Assembly (NCBI GenBank): GCA_025356185.1
Contig: JANXUN010000365.1
Location: 1 to 8,985 of the forward strand
DNA length: 8,985 nt
Reading direction: 5' to 3'
DNA from: Gemmatimonadaceae bacterium
Lineage (GTDB): Bacteria > Gemmatimonadota > Gemmatimonadetes > Gemmatimonadales > Gemmatimonadaceae
Below are positions 1 to 7,199 of the stretch, piece by piece (within the stretch, counting starts at the first letter, position 1; each line of letters begins with the position of its first letter). The notes beneath the pieces were generated by a model. That model saw only the letters and a program-made list of their open reading frames with translations, had not been told where the DNA came from and made no database searches. Position numbers and translations under genes: made by a program.

Positions 1-2
1 CA

Positions 3-254
3 CGTCAGGATCTGGAGCAGCAGCTTGGGCTTCCGATCACGAGCTTCGCATTTCCGTACGGGACGCACAATCCGCTCACACTCGCCCGCGTGGGTGAAGC
101 CGGGTATGAGGCGGCGTGCACACTGAAGCGATTTGGCAATCCGCGCAACGGCAACTCGCTACGGATGGGTCGCATGAGCGTCGGCGGGCCGTTGAGTGAC
201 GCGCAGCTGGCGTACAAGTTGATGAAGTTGATACTGACGCCAGCGCGGCGGTAA
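3..254 (+). CDS. Polysaccharide deacetylase, C-terminal fragment
   Basis: This is the 3' end of a gene that enters from the left edge; 83 codons are visible, ending in TAA. The fragment carries FAFPYGTHN at about residues 15-23, followed by VGEAGYEAACTLKRF. This is the pattern of the C-terminal part of NodB-type carbohydrate esterase family 4 enzymes: an aromatic-Pro-Tyr-Gly motif, then a 'v.eaGY.aA.t' strand. Such enzymes remove N- or O-acetyl groups from cell-wall or capsular polysaccharides, usually outside the cytoplasm. The metal-binding Asp-Asp and His-x-x-x-His motifs, and any signal peptide, lie upstream of the window, so activity cannot be judged. The gene converges on the phosphatase gene to its right. 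The family call is by motif and is fairly secure; the substrate is unknown. Confidence 0.8.
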   Translation, partial: RQDLEQQLGLPITSFAFPYGTHNPLTLARVGEAGYEAACTLKRFGNPRNGNSLRMGRMSVGGPLSDAQLAYKLMKLILTPARR

Positions 255-264
255 CTGCAACATT

Positions 265-365
265 TAGGTCTTGAGTTATCGGTTTCAGTATTGGGTTTTC
301 AACAGGTCGAGCTCGCAACGCTTTTCGTTGACAACCCAAAACCCGAACCCAAAACTCAAAACCTA
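265..365. repeat. Large imperfect inverted repeat in convergent gap
   Basis: Two 39-nt arms (265-303 and 327-365) pair at 31 of 39 positions around a 23-nt loop. The right arm on the + strand is a degenerate tandem of AACCCAA-like units (AACCCAA, AACCCG, AACCCAA, AACTCAA, AACC). The left arm is its more diverged reverse complement. The element starts 10 nt after the deacetylase stop and lies between two convergent genes. It could act as a bidirectional transcription terminator or mRNA-stabilising hairpin, or be a copy of a dispersed intergenic repeat. The pairing is seen directly; the role is inference. Confidence 0.65.
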
Positions 366-388
366 AAAGGTGCTGACAACTGGCACCT
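365..388 (-). terminator. Rho-independent-like terminator of the phosphatase gene
   Basis: Read on the minus strand, AGGTGC (383-388) pairs with GCACCT (368-373) across a 9-nt loop, and the stem runs directly into TTTT (368-365). It lies about 27 nt downstream of the phosphatase stop codon. The stem is only 6 bp and the U tract is short, so it is a modest terminator, possibly backed up by the larger inverted repeat that follows. Confidence 0.45.
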
Positions 389-414
389 GACAGCTACGCT
401 GTTCGTCGTCCGCG

Positions 415-2043
415 TCATTTCTTGACCGTCAACGCCCGCCCGTCCAACGCCTCCGCCGGCTTCACCCCAACAATCGCCGCCAACGTTGGCGCGATATCCA
501 CCGTGCGCACAAAACTGTCCGTGCGACCGGCACTCACGCCGAAGCCGTAAAAAATAATTGGCACGTGCGAGTCGTAGTCGTACGGCGACCCGTGCGACGC
601 GACGTTCCCACCCCAGGTGCTGAATCGCGTGAGCGTAATCAGTAACTCCACGTTCACATCCGACGGAAACTGATGCGCCCATCGGCGCGAAATTTCGTCT
701 GTCGCACTGTCGGCGAATACGCGCTTGAACACATCGACGCGCGCAACACCGGGCTGTTTGCGGGCGAGCGCCGCATAAAACGCGAGCAATGAATCGGGAT
801 CAAGCGACTTCTTTTTGAACGCTGCGCGATTGAGCAACACGATTTGTTGTTCGGCAATAATCGCGCTGGTGTCGACGCCCGCCTCACGCAATTTGGCACG
901 CACCGTCGGCAACAATCCGTCCAGCGACACGCGCTGCGACGGAGGATTCGTTGTTGCAGCAGCAAGCTCCGGAATACGCCCGATACCGTGATCCGCAGTG
1001 AGCACGACCGTGATTGTTGTCGAGTCCCGCATCGCGTACAGCGAGTCAAGGAATCGCCCAATCAAGCGATCGACGCGCAACACTTGATCGTGTATTTCGC
1101 GCGAATCGGGTCCGTAGCGATGGCCGATGACATCGGTCGCCGAGAGTGACATCGACAGCAGATCGGTGCGCGTCGTCTTGCCCAATTCGAGTGCCCGCAC
1201 GCCGTCCAGCGCAAATTGCGCGACGATGTCGTCGATAAACGGCGTCACGCGCACGAGATTGACCGCCGTCGACGTATCAGTCGAAATGTGATGAGGAAAG
1301 ACAAAATCCTTACCCGCACCCTCAATCGACACGCTATCCGGCTCATGATACGCACTGTCCGGCAACAGCAACGTCCAATCCTTGCCGACAAACGTCATCG
1401 CAAACTGTTTGTCGTTCCACTGCTTGACCCAATTGGGCAGCGACGTACGATAGTAACTGCTGGTCACGAAGCGTCCATCGGTCGAATACCAGTACACGTC
1501 ACTCTGCGATTTACCAATCGGCAAAATCGCTGCGCGATCTTTCATCGACACGGACAACACGCGCGTGCTGCGATCGGCGCTCTTCATCCAATCCACTAAC
1601 GTCGTGCCCTGAAAGCGACGCGGCGACGCACCGTCGCCAAGTCCACTCGCGATCAGCGGCGCACTCGCGTCGTCCACACCAATGCTGTTCATCATGATGC
1701 CAGTGCTGCGCGGAAAGCGTCCCGACAACAACGTCGCATGTCCTGGCGCCGTTTCGGTAATGGCGTGATCGTGGTGCGCATTTGTGAACCACGTACCACC
1801 CTTCATCAATCGTCCAATCCCTCCGGTCAGCTGTGGCCCAAATCGGGTGAGATAGTCGGCCGAGAACTGGTCGATGGTGATGAGTACCACCAGCGCGGGT
1901 TTTGCCGCTTGTGCCGCTGGCGTGACCACGACGGGATCTGACGTCGAGGATGTGCGCGCAGCACGCGCCGCGCACGCGATGATCGCCGTGGCACCCAGCG
2001 TCCAAAACCATTGCAACAGCTGTATCCGTCGAGAGCGTGTCAT
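415..2043 (-). CDS. PafA-type alkaline phosphatase, exported
   Basis: A 542-residue alkaline phosphatase superfamily enzyme that should hydrolyse phosphate monoesters outside the cytoplasm. The residue pattern matches Elizabethkingia PafA closely: metal ligand D58 (TIDQF), nucleophile T98 in ETAPGHAT, N119, K168 and R170 in SMKDR, D304 and H308 in SATDVIGH, D351-H352 in TADHG, and H484 in ASHGSPYDYD. The Lys-x-Arg pair is the feature that favours monoesters over diesters in PafA. The N-terminus is basic, then hydrophobic, and ends near IIAC (C24). This could be a lipobox (lipoprotein) or a signal peptidase I site a little later. The start is ATG at 2043; no clear Shine-Dalgarno precedes it, but the signal peptide supports it. 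It is divergent from the DUF4956 operon and convergent with the deacetylase. Family call is strong; the physiological substrate is not known. Confidence 0.9.
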   Translation of the reverse strand: MTRSRRIQLLQWFWTLGATAIIACAARAARTSSTSDPVVVTPAAQAAKPALVVLITIDQFSADYLTRFGPQLTGGIGRLMKGGTWFTNAHHDHAITETAPGHATLLSGRFPRSTGIMMNSIGVDDASAPLIASGLGDGASPRRFQGTTLVDWMKSADRSTRVLSVSMKDRAAILPIGKSQSDVYWYSTDGRFVTSSYYRTSLPNWVKQWNDKQFAMTFVGKDWTLLLPDSAYHEPDSVSIEGAGKDFVFPHHISTDTSTAVNLVRVTPFIDDIVAQFALDGVRALELGKTTRTDLLSMSLSATDVIGHRYGPDSREIHDQVLRVDRLIGRFLDSLYAMRDSTTITVVLTADHGIGRIPELAAATTNPPSQRVSLDGLLPTVRAKLREAGVDTSAIIAEQQIVLLNRAAFKKKSLDPDSLLAFYAALARKQPGVARVDVFKRVFADSATDEISRRWAHQFPSDVNVELLITLTRFSTWGGNVASHGSPYDYDSHVPIIFYGFGVSAGRTDSFVRTVDIAPTLAAIVGVKPAEALDGRALTVKK

Positions 2044-2198
2044 TGGCCGAAATTGGTGGACGGGGGTAGCGACGGCAAGACACGGTCACGGATCGCCGAC
2101 GAGACGTGGCGGGAACTGGGCAAGCGCACGACATTTGAGCCATACTGATTGGCGGAGTACACCTCTGCCGCCGCCGAACATTTCGATGGAGATCGTGC
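2044..2198. promoter_or_regulatory. Divergent intergenic control region
   Basis: These 155 bp separate the phosphatase start (minus strand) from the DUF4956 start (plus strand) and must hold both sets of promoters if both genes are transcribed from here. The only sigma70-like pair I can point to on the plus strand is TTGAGC (2135-2140), 17 nt, TACACC (2158-2163), which is a poor -10 match. I see no obvious Pho box, operator palindrome or riboswitch. Confidence 0.3.
2188..2191 (+). promoter_or_regulatory. Ribosome binding site fixing the GTG start at 2199
   Basis: GGAG sits 7 nt upstream of GTG at 2199. This supports the GTG as the real start of the DUF4956 gene; a neighbouring GTG at 2195 is out of frame. 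Confidence 0.6.
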
Positions 2199-3212
2199 GT
2201 GGCGAAACCGACGGGTTGGAGCAGTGCGGCGACTCGACTTATTGCGCGGTGTCTGGTGTACTACGTCGTGCTGATTGGTGGTGCTGCGCTGCTGTGGGGC
2301 GTGTTGCCACACGACACCCGTGCGATGCCCGCCTCGCTCGAAGCGTTGCTGGGTCGCAGCGAGCCGTCCAGCGTCAAGGGCGTTCCGGCCGTCGCACTGG
2401 ATGAAGTCAGTTTGGCGATCAGCGTGGCGGTAGCGATTTTGTCCGCCGTTTTGCTCTCGCTCCCCGTGGCGTGGATCTATCAACTCACGCGCGCCAAGCG
2501 CGGATATCAGCAGTCGATTGTCCAACTGCTGATCATCTTGCCATCGGTGGTCGCCGGCGTTGCCTTGGTCGTGAAATACAGCGTGACGCTGGCGTTTTCG
2601 TTGGCGGGTATTGTGGCGGCCGTCAAATTTCGCAACTCGCTCGACGATAGCAAAGACGCCGTGTACGTGTTTCTCGCGACCGCCATCGGACTCGCGTCGG
2701 CAGTGAATCTTCCCGTCGCGGCCGTGCTCTCGGTGACGTTCAACGCGGTGTCGTTCGCGCTCTGGTATACAGACTTTGGCAGCGCGCCGATCGAATTGGA
2801 CGGCCGCATTGCCGAACAGCGACTGAAGCGCGCAAAGCAGTTGGCGCGCACGGGCACGTTTGTGGCGCGTATCGACGACGAAGTGTTTCGCAACATGACG
2901 CGCGATCAACTCGAAGGTGTCGCGCAACGCGCCTGGAAGCGGGCGCAGGACAGCGACGACGACACGCCAACGGTCGAAGACGATCTGCGACTGCGCATTC
3001 ACACCACCGATCAAGCGGCCATGCGACGCGCGATTGAAGTGCGATTGGAAGACTACCTCAAGCACTGGCGTGTCGGTGCGATCGAACAAACGGATGGAAT
3101 TACGATGGTAGAGTACCATGTACATCTGCGCAAGAAAGGCAGCACCGACGATCTCCTCACGTTGGTGCGCACCGCGGGTGCATCCCTTATTACCGACGTG
3201 GAGGTCGTTTGA
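2199..3212 (+). CDS. DUF4956 family membrane protein
   Basis: A 337-residue integral membrane protein starting at GTG with a good ribosome binding site. Hydrophobic segments lie at about residues 16-36, 72-95, 106-126, 128-142 and 154-190, and a soluble, charged C-terminal domain of about 145 residues follows. The family signature is around residues 134-169: SLAGIVAAVKFRNSLDD, then KDAVYVFLATAIGLA, which is the conserved 'aGivaavrFRt..kd..davyiFla.giGla' block of DUF4956. The C-terminal part has a beta-alpha-beta look and ends on a strand-like ITDVEVV. The biochemical role of DUF4956 is not established. Members are known to occur beside CotH proteins and VTC-type polyphosphate polymerases. 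Here the next gene is a CotH-like protein whose ATG overlaps this stop by 1 nt, so co-translation and a joint role in the inner membrane are likely. Confidence 0.82.
   Translation: MAKPTGWSSAATRLIARCLVYYVVLIGGAALLWGVLPHDTRAMPASLEALLGRSEPSSVKGVPAVALDEVSLAISVAVAILSAVLLSLPVAWIYQLTRAKRGYQQSIVQLLIILPSVVAGVALVVKYSVTLAFSLAGIVAAVKFRNSLDDSKDAVYVFLATAIGLASAVNLPVAAVLSVTFNAVSFALWYTDFGSAPIELDGRIAEQRLKRAKQLARTGTFVARIDDEVFRNMTRDQLEGVAQRAWKRAQDSDDDTPTVEDDLRLRIHTTDQAAMRRAIEVRLEDYLKHWRVGAIEQTDGITMVEYHVHLRKKGSTDDLLTLVRTAGASLITDVEVV
3201..3205 (+). promoter_or_regulatory. Ribosome binding site for the CotH-like gene
   Basis: GAGGT lies 6 nt before ATG at 3212. It favours this ATG over the in-frame TTG at 3209 and gives the TGATG coupling with the upstream stop codon. 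Confidence 0.6.
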
Positions 3213-4354
3213 TGCGAACTCGATGGTTCCTTTCGATTGCGCTGGTGATGGCGCTCACACCGCGTGTTGCCCCGTACGCACAGGCCGCTCCGCCTAAAAC
3301 AAAAACAGCGAAATCCGTTGGCGATACCGGAGCCAAGAAAGATAAAAAACCGAAAGTCGGCAAATCCGCGACGGACAGTGGCGCGAAAAGGCTGCCCGAT
3401 GCGCCGATGTTCAAGAGTGACTCGCTGCTCAACGTCACCTTCACGATGAACATCGGACGGCTGCGTAACGATCGTGGTGACAACGCACCGTATCGCGCAG
3501 CCACGGTGAGCTACGCAGATACCTCAGCGCCAGGCGGCAAGCGGGTGATCCCGACACGTGTGCGCACACACGGAGTCTGGCGGTTAAAGAACTGTGAGTT
3601 TCCACCGATACGCATCAACTTTGTCAACAAAGACACCAAAGGCAGTTTGTTTCACGATCTCGACGAACCAAAGGTGACCAACTTTTGCAAAAACACGTCC
3701 TCCTACGAACAGTACATCTTGCAAGAGTTTCAACTGTATCGCGTGTATCGGTTACTCACGCCGTACAGTCATCGGGTGCGCTTGCTGCGCGCGACGTACG
3801 TCGATAGTTCAAAAAACAAAGTCGAGGGCACGCACTACGCGTTTATAATTGAAGATCCACAGCACGTGATGGCGTCCAACGGCGGTGGCCTGCTCAAACA
3901 AAAAGGCGCGGGCCCCGATGATCTCGATCCAACGGGCGCATCGCTCGCGTATCTGTTCGAGTACTTCATCGGCAACACAGACTTTTCATTTAACGGGCTG
4001 CACAACGGTGAGATCTTAGCGCTCCCCGACGGTCGCAATATTCCCATCGCGTACGATTTCGATTTCGCCGGCGCTGTCGAAGCGACCTACGCCGTGCCCG
4101 ATCCATCGCTCCCAATCAATCGCGTGCGTCAACGACTGTTCCGCGGCTTCTGCGCGCAAAACGCCGAAGTGCACAAGCTGCTGCCCCTCTTTCAAGAAAA
4201 GAAGGCGGCCATCTACGCGCTTTACACCGATCCAATCGGCGCGCTCATGTCACCGCGAACGGTCAAAGAGACGCTCAGCTATTTCGATGAATTTTATAAG
4301 ACGATTTCGAACCCCAAAGAGCTCGCGAGCACCCTGAAAGATTGCCGCAAATGA
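3212..4354 (+). CDS. Secreted CotH-like protein (atypical kinase fold)
   Basis: A 380-residue protein. Residues 1-25 form a classic signal peptide (MRTRWFLSIALVMALTP, cleavage near AQA). A Lys-rich, low-complexity linker follows to about residue 62, then one globular domain. Motifs in order: VRTHGVWRLKNCEFPPIRIN (117-136), the YEQYILQEFQLYRVYRLLTP helix (165-184), YAFIIED (209-215), FIGNTDFSF (252-260) and IAYDFDFAG (279-287). This order resembles CotH (an Arg-x-Arg/His-Gly strand, a lysine/arginine strand, an iiE strand, an N-x-D catalytic loop, then a D-x-D metal motif). CotH proteins are atypical protein kinases. The candidate catalytic Asp is D257, with metal ligands at D282 and D284. Being exported raises the question of its phosphate donor. 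The call to this broad group is by motif order, not by alignment; the exact subfamily is uncharacterised. It overlaps the genes on both sides. Confidence 0.62.
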   Translation: MRTRWFLSIALVMALTPRVAPYAQAAPPKTKTAKSVGDTGAKKDKKPKVGKSATDSGAKRLPDAPMFKSDSLLNVTFTMNIGRLRNDRGDNAPYRAATVSYADTSAPGGKRVIPTRVRTHGVWRLKNCEFPPIRINFVNKDTKGSLFHDLDEPKVTNFCKNTSSYEQYILQEFQLYRVYRLLTPYSHRVRLLRATYVDSSKNKVEGTHYAFIIEDPQHVMASNGGGLLKQKGAGPDDLDPTGASLAYLFEYFIGNTDFSFNGLHNGEILALPDGRNIPIAYDFDFAGAVEATYAVPDPSLPINRVRQRLFRGFCAQNAEVHKLLPLFQEKKAAIYALYTDPIGALMSPRTVKETLSYFDEFYKTISNPKELASTLKDCRK

Positions 4355-4971
4355 ACGAACAGCGGGACAGAGTGGTCCAACAGCTTTCCGAACAGTTTGC
4401 CGCAGATCGACTGAGTATCGACGAACTGGAACGTCGACTTGACTTAGTCTATCAAGCGGCGTCACCGGCAGATCTCGTTGCTCTGACGGCCGATCTGCCT
4501 GCACTTCTCGCGCCACCAACCGTCAACGCATCGCTCGCAAGTACGCGGTCGCGCGTCAACGTCGTGCGGCGCATTCGCAGTCTCTTTGGCAATGTCGAAC
4601 GCAGCGGGCCGATGGACGTTCCGTCGCTGCTCGAAGTACGCGCTACGTTTGCAAACGTGGAACTCGATTTGCGCGAAGCGTCGTTCGGAGCGCTCACGGA
4701 AATCTCTATTCACGCCACTTTCGGTAACGTCGAAATCACGCTCCCCGAAGGCGTCCGCGTCGAAAACGACGGCGACGGATTTCTCGGATCGTTTGAATGT
4801 CACGTGTCACCGGGAGCGATGCCCATGGTCGGCACCGCGCCGGTCGTGCGACTGACCGGTCGCACCATTCTCGGCAACGTCGAAGTCAGCGCCGAACCCC
4901 CCGACACGATCGACGCGATGCAACAGCACAGCGCGCTCCCATACTCGCAACGTTCCATCGGTCGCGGATAA
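4351..4971 (+). CDS. DUF1707 plus LiaF-like C-terminal domain protein
   Basis: A 206-residue soluble protein with no signal peptide or membrane segment. The ATG at 4351 overlaps the previous stop as ATGA; a TTG nine bases upstream is less likely. Residues 5-54 match DUF1707: a DRVVQQLSEQFAADRLSIDE helix pair, then ERRLDLVYQAAS. After a Pro/Ser linker, residues 75-182 form an all-beta region with a repeated FGNVE-like motif at 79-83, 100-104, 124-128 and 174-178, and a weaker LGSFE at 145-149. This is the pattern of the LiaF/DUF2154 'cell-wall-active antibiotics response' domain, a short beta-solenoid. In known systems such domains are linked to envelope-stress sensing (LiaF with LiaRS), but those proteins usually carry membrane helices that this one lacks. 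It sits between the CotH-like gene and the exporter and probably serves as their cytoplasmic partner or regulator; that role is inferred. Confidence 0.75.
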   Translation: MNEQRDRVVQQLSEQFAADRLSIDELERRLDLVYQAASPADLVALTADLPALLAPPTVNASLASTRSRVNVVRRIRSLFGNVERSGPMDVPSLLEVRATFANVELDLREASFGALTEISIHATFGNVEITLPEGVRVENDGDGFLGSFECHVSPGAMPMVGTAPVVRLTGRTILGNVEVSAEPPDTIDAMQQHSALPYSQRSIGRG

Positions 4972-4976
4972 CCGCG
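4963..4976 (+). other. Small hairpin over the stop codon, before the exporter start
   Basis: CGCGG (4963-4967) and CCGCG (4972-4976) form a 5-bp stem with a 4-nt loop, ATAA, that contains the upstream stop codon. The stem covers the place where a ribosome binding site for the GTG at 4979 would sit. It would be melted by ribosomes finishing the upstream gene, so it could enforce translational coupling. A 5-bp GC stem can also occur by chance in this base composition. Confidence 0.35.
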
Positions 4977-4978
4977 CC

Positions 4979-7174
4979 GTGTCGCGACGTCTGCGTTGGT
5001 TGGTGTGGGTCATTGTTGCCGCTGCACTCTCTCCGCTGACCACGCGACTTGATCGCATCGATCCTGTGGTAGCACCGCGCGGGTCGATGTCATCACGCGC
5101 GATGATGCAGCTGGCCAGCGATTTTGTCTCGCCTGAAAGTGGCGCCGGAGGCGTTCCCAACACGCCGCGCTCCGCGTCGCCGCTGATTCTGGTCATGCGC
5201 GGCATTCCAACCGCTCCAACGGAAGACAGTGCGCGTGGCATCGTGCGTGGACTGCTGCAACCGCTCATGCAAAGCGGTGCGGTGCGCACCATGTTGTCTC
5301 CCGCAAGCCATATCGATACGCTCTTGTGGAACCGTGATCGGCGCGAGGCGATCGCGATCATTTCGCCGAGCGGTGAAGCGCGTGCGGCGCTTGATACATT
5401 GCGCGCGACTGCAGCGATAGTCGCTGCGCGAACACCCGGGCTCACTCTGCGTTTCACCGGCGAGACGGCGTTGCTACGCGATCTCAAAACGACTGCGAGT
5501 GCAGGACTCCGGCGAAGCGAATTGCGGGCGCTGCCGATCACGTTGCTTGCCGCGTGGTGGGCATTTGGCACGCTTATCGAGGCGCTCATCGCAATCAGCG
5601 TGTCCGCACTTGTTGTGGCAACGGCGCTCGGTGTCACTGGACTGTTGTCGTTTGTTGCGCCCGCTTCGCCAATGTCTGCGAGCCTCGTGAGCCTGACCGG
5701 CCTCGCGCTCAGCATTGACTATCAGCTCATTGTACGACGCTGCGCGCTGACCGGAACGTCGCTGTCAGACGCGCGTCGTCTGGTGCAGTGGGCGGCATTG
5801 CTTGTGAGTAGCGCTCTCGTCGTGCTCGCCATGCTTCCTATCGGCGACGTGCGCAACGCGGCGCTTGCTTGCGCAGCAGCAACGATTATTGCGGCGCTCG
5901 CCGCGTGTTCACGTCGTGCGGCGCCTGTTGCGTCGCAACCGCGCGCCGCGGCGCTCAACGGAAGCGCCAACGTACGAGCGACCCCAAACGACTGGTCGCG
6001 ATGGAGTCGCGCAATCGGTCGCTACCCGGCGGCGGCCTCAGCGATCGCTCTGCTGATTCTCGGAACGCTCGCGTGGCCTGCCACTCACGTACGACTCGCT
6101 TCGCCGGTCGACGCACTGTTGCCGCCAACGGTTGAATCGATGCGCGCGCTGGATGATCTCGACGCGATGGATCGCGGCGCACTTCCCGCGGCGCTGACGG
6201 TATTGATCGACATGCCGCGCGGCACGTCCGTGCTTGACGATCGCGGGTGGCAAACGGTGCAACGCGCAGTGCGCGATGTTCGTTCGCTACAGGGCGTCGC
6301 CCGCGTTGACGCGATCACGACGATCGGTACCGGTGATCGGGTCGTCGCGCAGTTCGTGCTCCCTGATGCAGTGCGAAACGATTGGATCAGCCGCACACGC
6401 CAATCGACAAAACTATTGGTGATTCCGCGCGCAACACCGCGCGTGCGACTGTTGGACGACGCGTCTACGCTCGCCAACGACATCACAACACTGCTTCAAC
6501 GTGATTCGCTCATCGCACGCGTGAGCGTGACCGGGCTCCCGGTACTCGTTCGCGATGTCGCCGACAGCCTTCACGCAGCGCTTCCATTTGTCGTCGGGGG
6601 CACGTTGGTGGTGAGCGTGCTTGTACTGATCGCGCGATTCCGCGCGCCCCTGTTGGCACTCAAAGCCCTCGCGGCCAACCTGATTGTCGTGTCGGCCGCG
6701 ATGGGATGTGTCGTGCGCGTATTTCAGGATGGCGTTGGTTCGACGCTGCTGCCGTTCGGAACGTTCAGCGGCATCTTTCCGACCGTCCCGCTGCTCGTTT
6801 TCACGGTGACGTTTGGCATCAGCATGGACTACGAGTTGGTACTGCTCACCGCGTTTGAGCGTCGAACACGCGGATTGAATCTCATCGGCGCCGAGGCGCG
6901 CGAGGCCGTCTCGGCGTCGATGATCGATGTTGCGGGGCTCATTTGGCGTGCCGCCGCGCTCTCGATCGCCGTATGCAGTGCATTCATGTTCACCAATGTG
7001 GCCGCGATGGCGATGATCGGGCTCGCTCTATCGTCCGCCCTCGTGCTCGACGCGACTCTTGTTCGCTTTGTGCTGGTCCCCGCGTGGCTCACGATTGCCG
7101 GCGAATGGAACTGGTGGCCGAATCATCGCACTACCGCGATGAGCGCGCGCCGCGAACCAATCGTGCACGAGTAG
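4979..7174 (+). CDS. MMPL-family RND transporter
   Basis: A 731-residue inner-membrane exporter with the duplicated MMPL/RND plan: TM1 (about 7-22), first periplasmic loop (about 23-183), TM2-6 (184-310), cytoplasmic linker, TM7 (347-368), second periplasmic loop (370-533), TM8-12 (534-705). The paired Asp-Tyr residues that carry protons in MmpL3-type pumps are present in TM4 (SIDYQLI, D247-Y248) and TM10 (SMDYELV, D617-Y618). The C-terminal end PAWLTIAGEWNWWPN (701-715) is a typical MMPL closing motif. The family moves lipids, glycolipids or other hydrophobic molecules out of the inner membrane by proton exchange. The GTG start, 7 nt after the previous stop, gives a basic MSRRLRW leader just before TM1; no clear ribosome binding site is seen. 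It is last in the four-gene operon. The substrate is unknown. Confidence 0.9.
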   Translation: MSRRLRWLVWVIVAAALSPLTTRLDRIDPVVAPRGSMSSRAMMQLASDFVSPESGAGGVPNTPRSASPLILVMRGIPTAPTEDSARGIVRGLLQPLMQSGAVRTMLSPASHIDTLLWNRDRREAIAIISPSGEARAALDTLRATAAIVAARTPGLTLRFTGETALLRDLKTTASAGLRRSELRALPITLLAAWWAFGTLIEALIAISVSALVVATALGVTGLLSFVAPASPMSASLVSLTGLALSIDYQLIVRRCALTGTSLSDARRLVQWAALLVSSALVVLAMLPIGDVRNAALACAAATIIAALAACSRRAAPVASQPRAAALNGSANVRATPNDWSRWSRAIGRYPAAASAIALLILGTLAWPATHVRLASPVDALLPPTVESMRALDDLDAMDRGALPAALTVLIDMPRGTSVLDDRGWQTVQRAVRDVRSLQGVARVDAITTIGTGDRVVAQFVLPDAVRNDWISRTRQSTKLLVIPRATPRVRLLDDASTLANDITTLLQRDSLIARVSVTGLPVLVRDVADSLHAALPFVVGGTLVVSVLVLIARFRAPLLALKALAANLIVVSAAMGCVVRVFQDGVGSTLLPFGTFSGIFPTVPLLVFTVTFGISMDYELVLLTAFERRTRGLNLIGAEAREAVSASMIDVAGLIWRAAALSIAVCSAFMFTNVAAMAMIGLALSSALVLDATLVRFVLVPAWLTIAGEWNWWPNHRTTAMSARREPIVHE

Positions 7175-7199
7175 CGCGACTGGGGTGCGGAGACGCGCT
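7173..7199 (+). terminator. Weak terminator candidate after the operon
   Basis: AGCGCG (7173-7178) pairs with CGCGCT (7194-7199) across a 15-nt loop; two G-U wobbles could extend the stem, and GTTTCG follows. A second short palindrome, CGACG-ATT-CGTCG, lies just after it (7204-7216). The first stem overlaps the exporter stop codon and the T run is only three, so intrinsic termination here is possible but not convincing. Confidence 0.25.

Noticed and set aside
384..392. CACCTGACA here and its reverse complement at 7321-7329 as a possible dispersed repeat
   Set aside because: A shared 9-mer can easily arise by chance in 9 kb. Genome-wide counts would be needed before calling it a repeat family.
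2040..3125. A 361-codon open frame on the minus strand opposite the DUF4956 gene
   Set aside because: The translation is rich in Arg, His and Gln with no domain pattern, while the plus strand carries the DUF4956 signature and membrane segments.
4807..5715. A 302-codon open frame on the minus strand opposite the start of the exporter gene
   Set aside because: It covers two genes with clear plus-strand coding signatures; its own product is Ser/Arg/Ala-rich and unlike any family I know.
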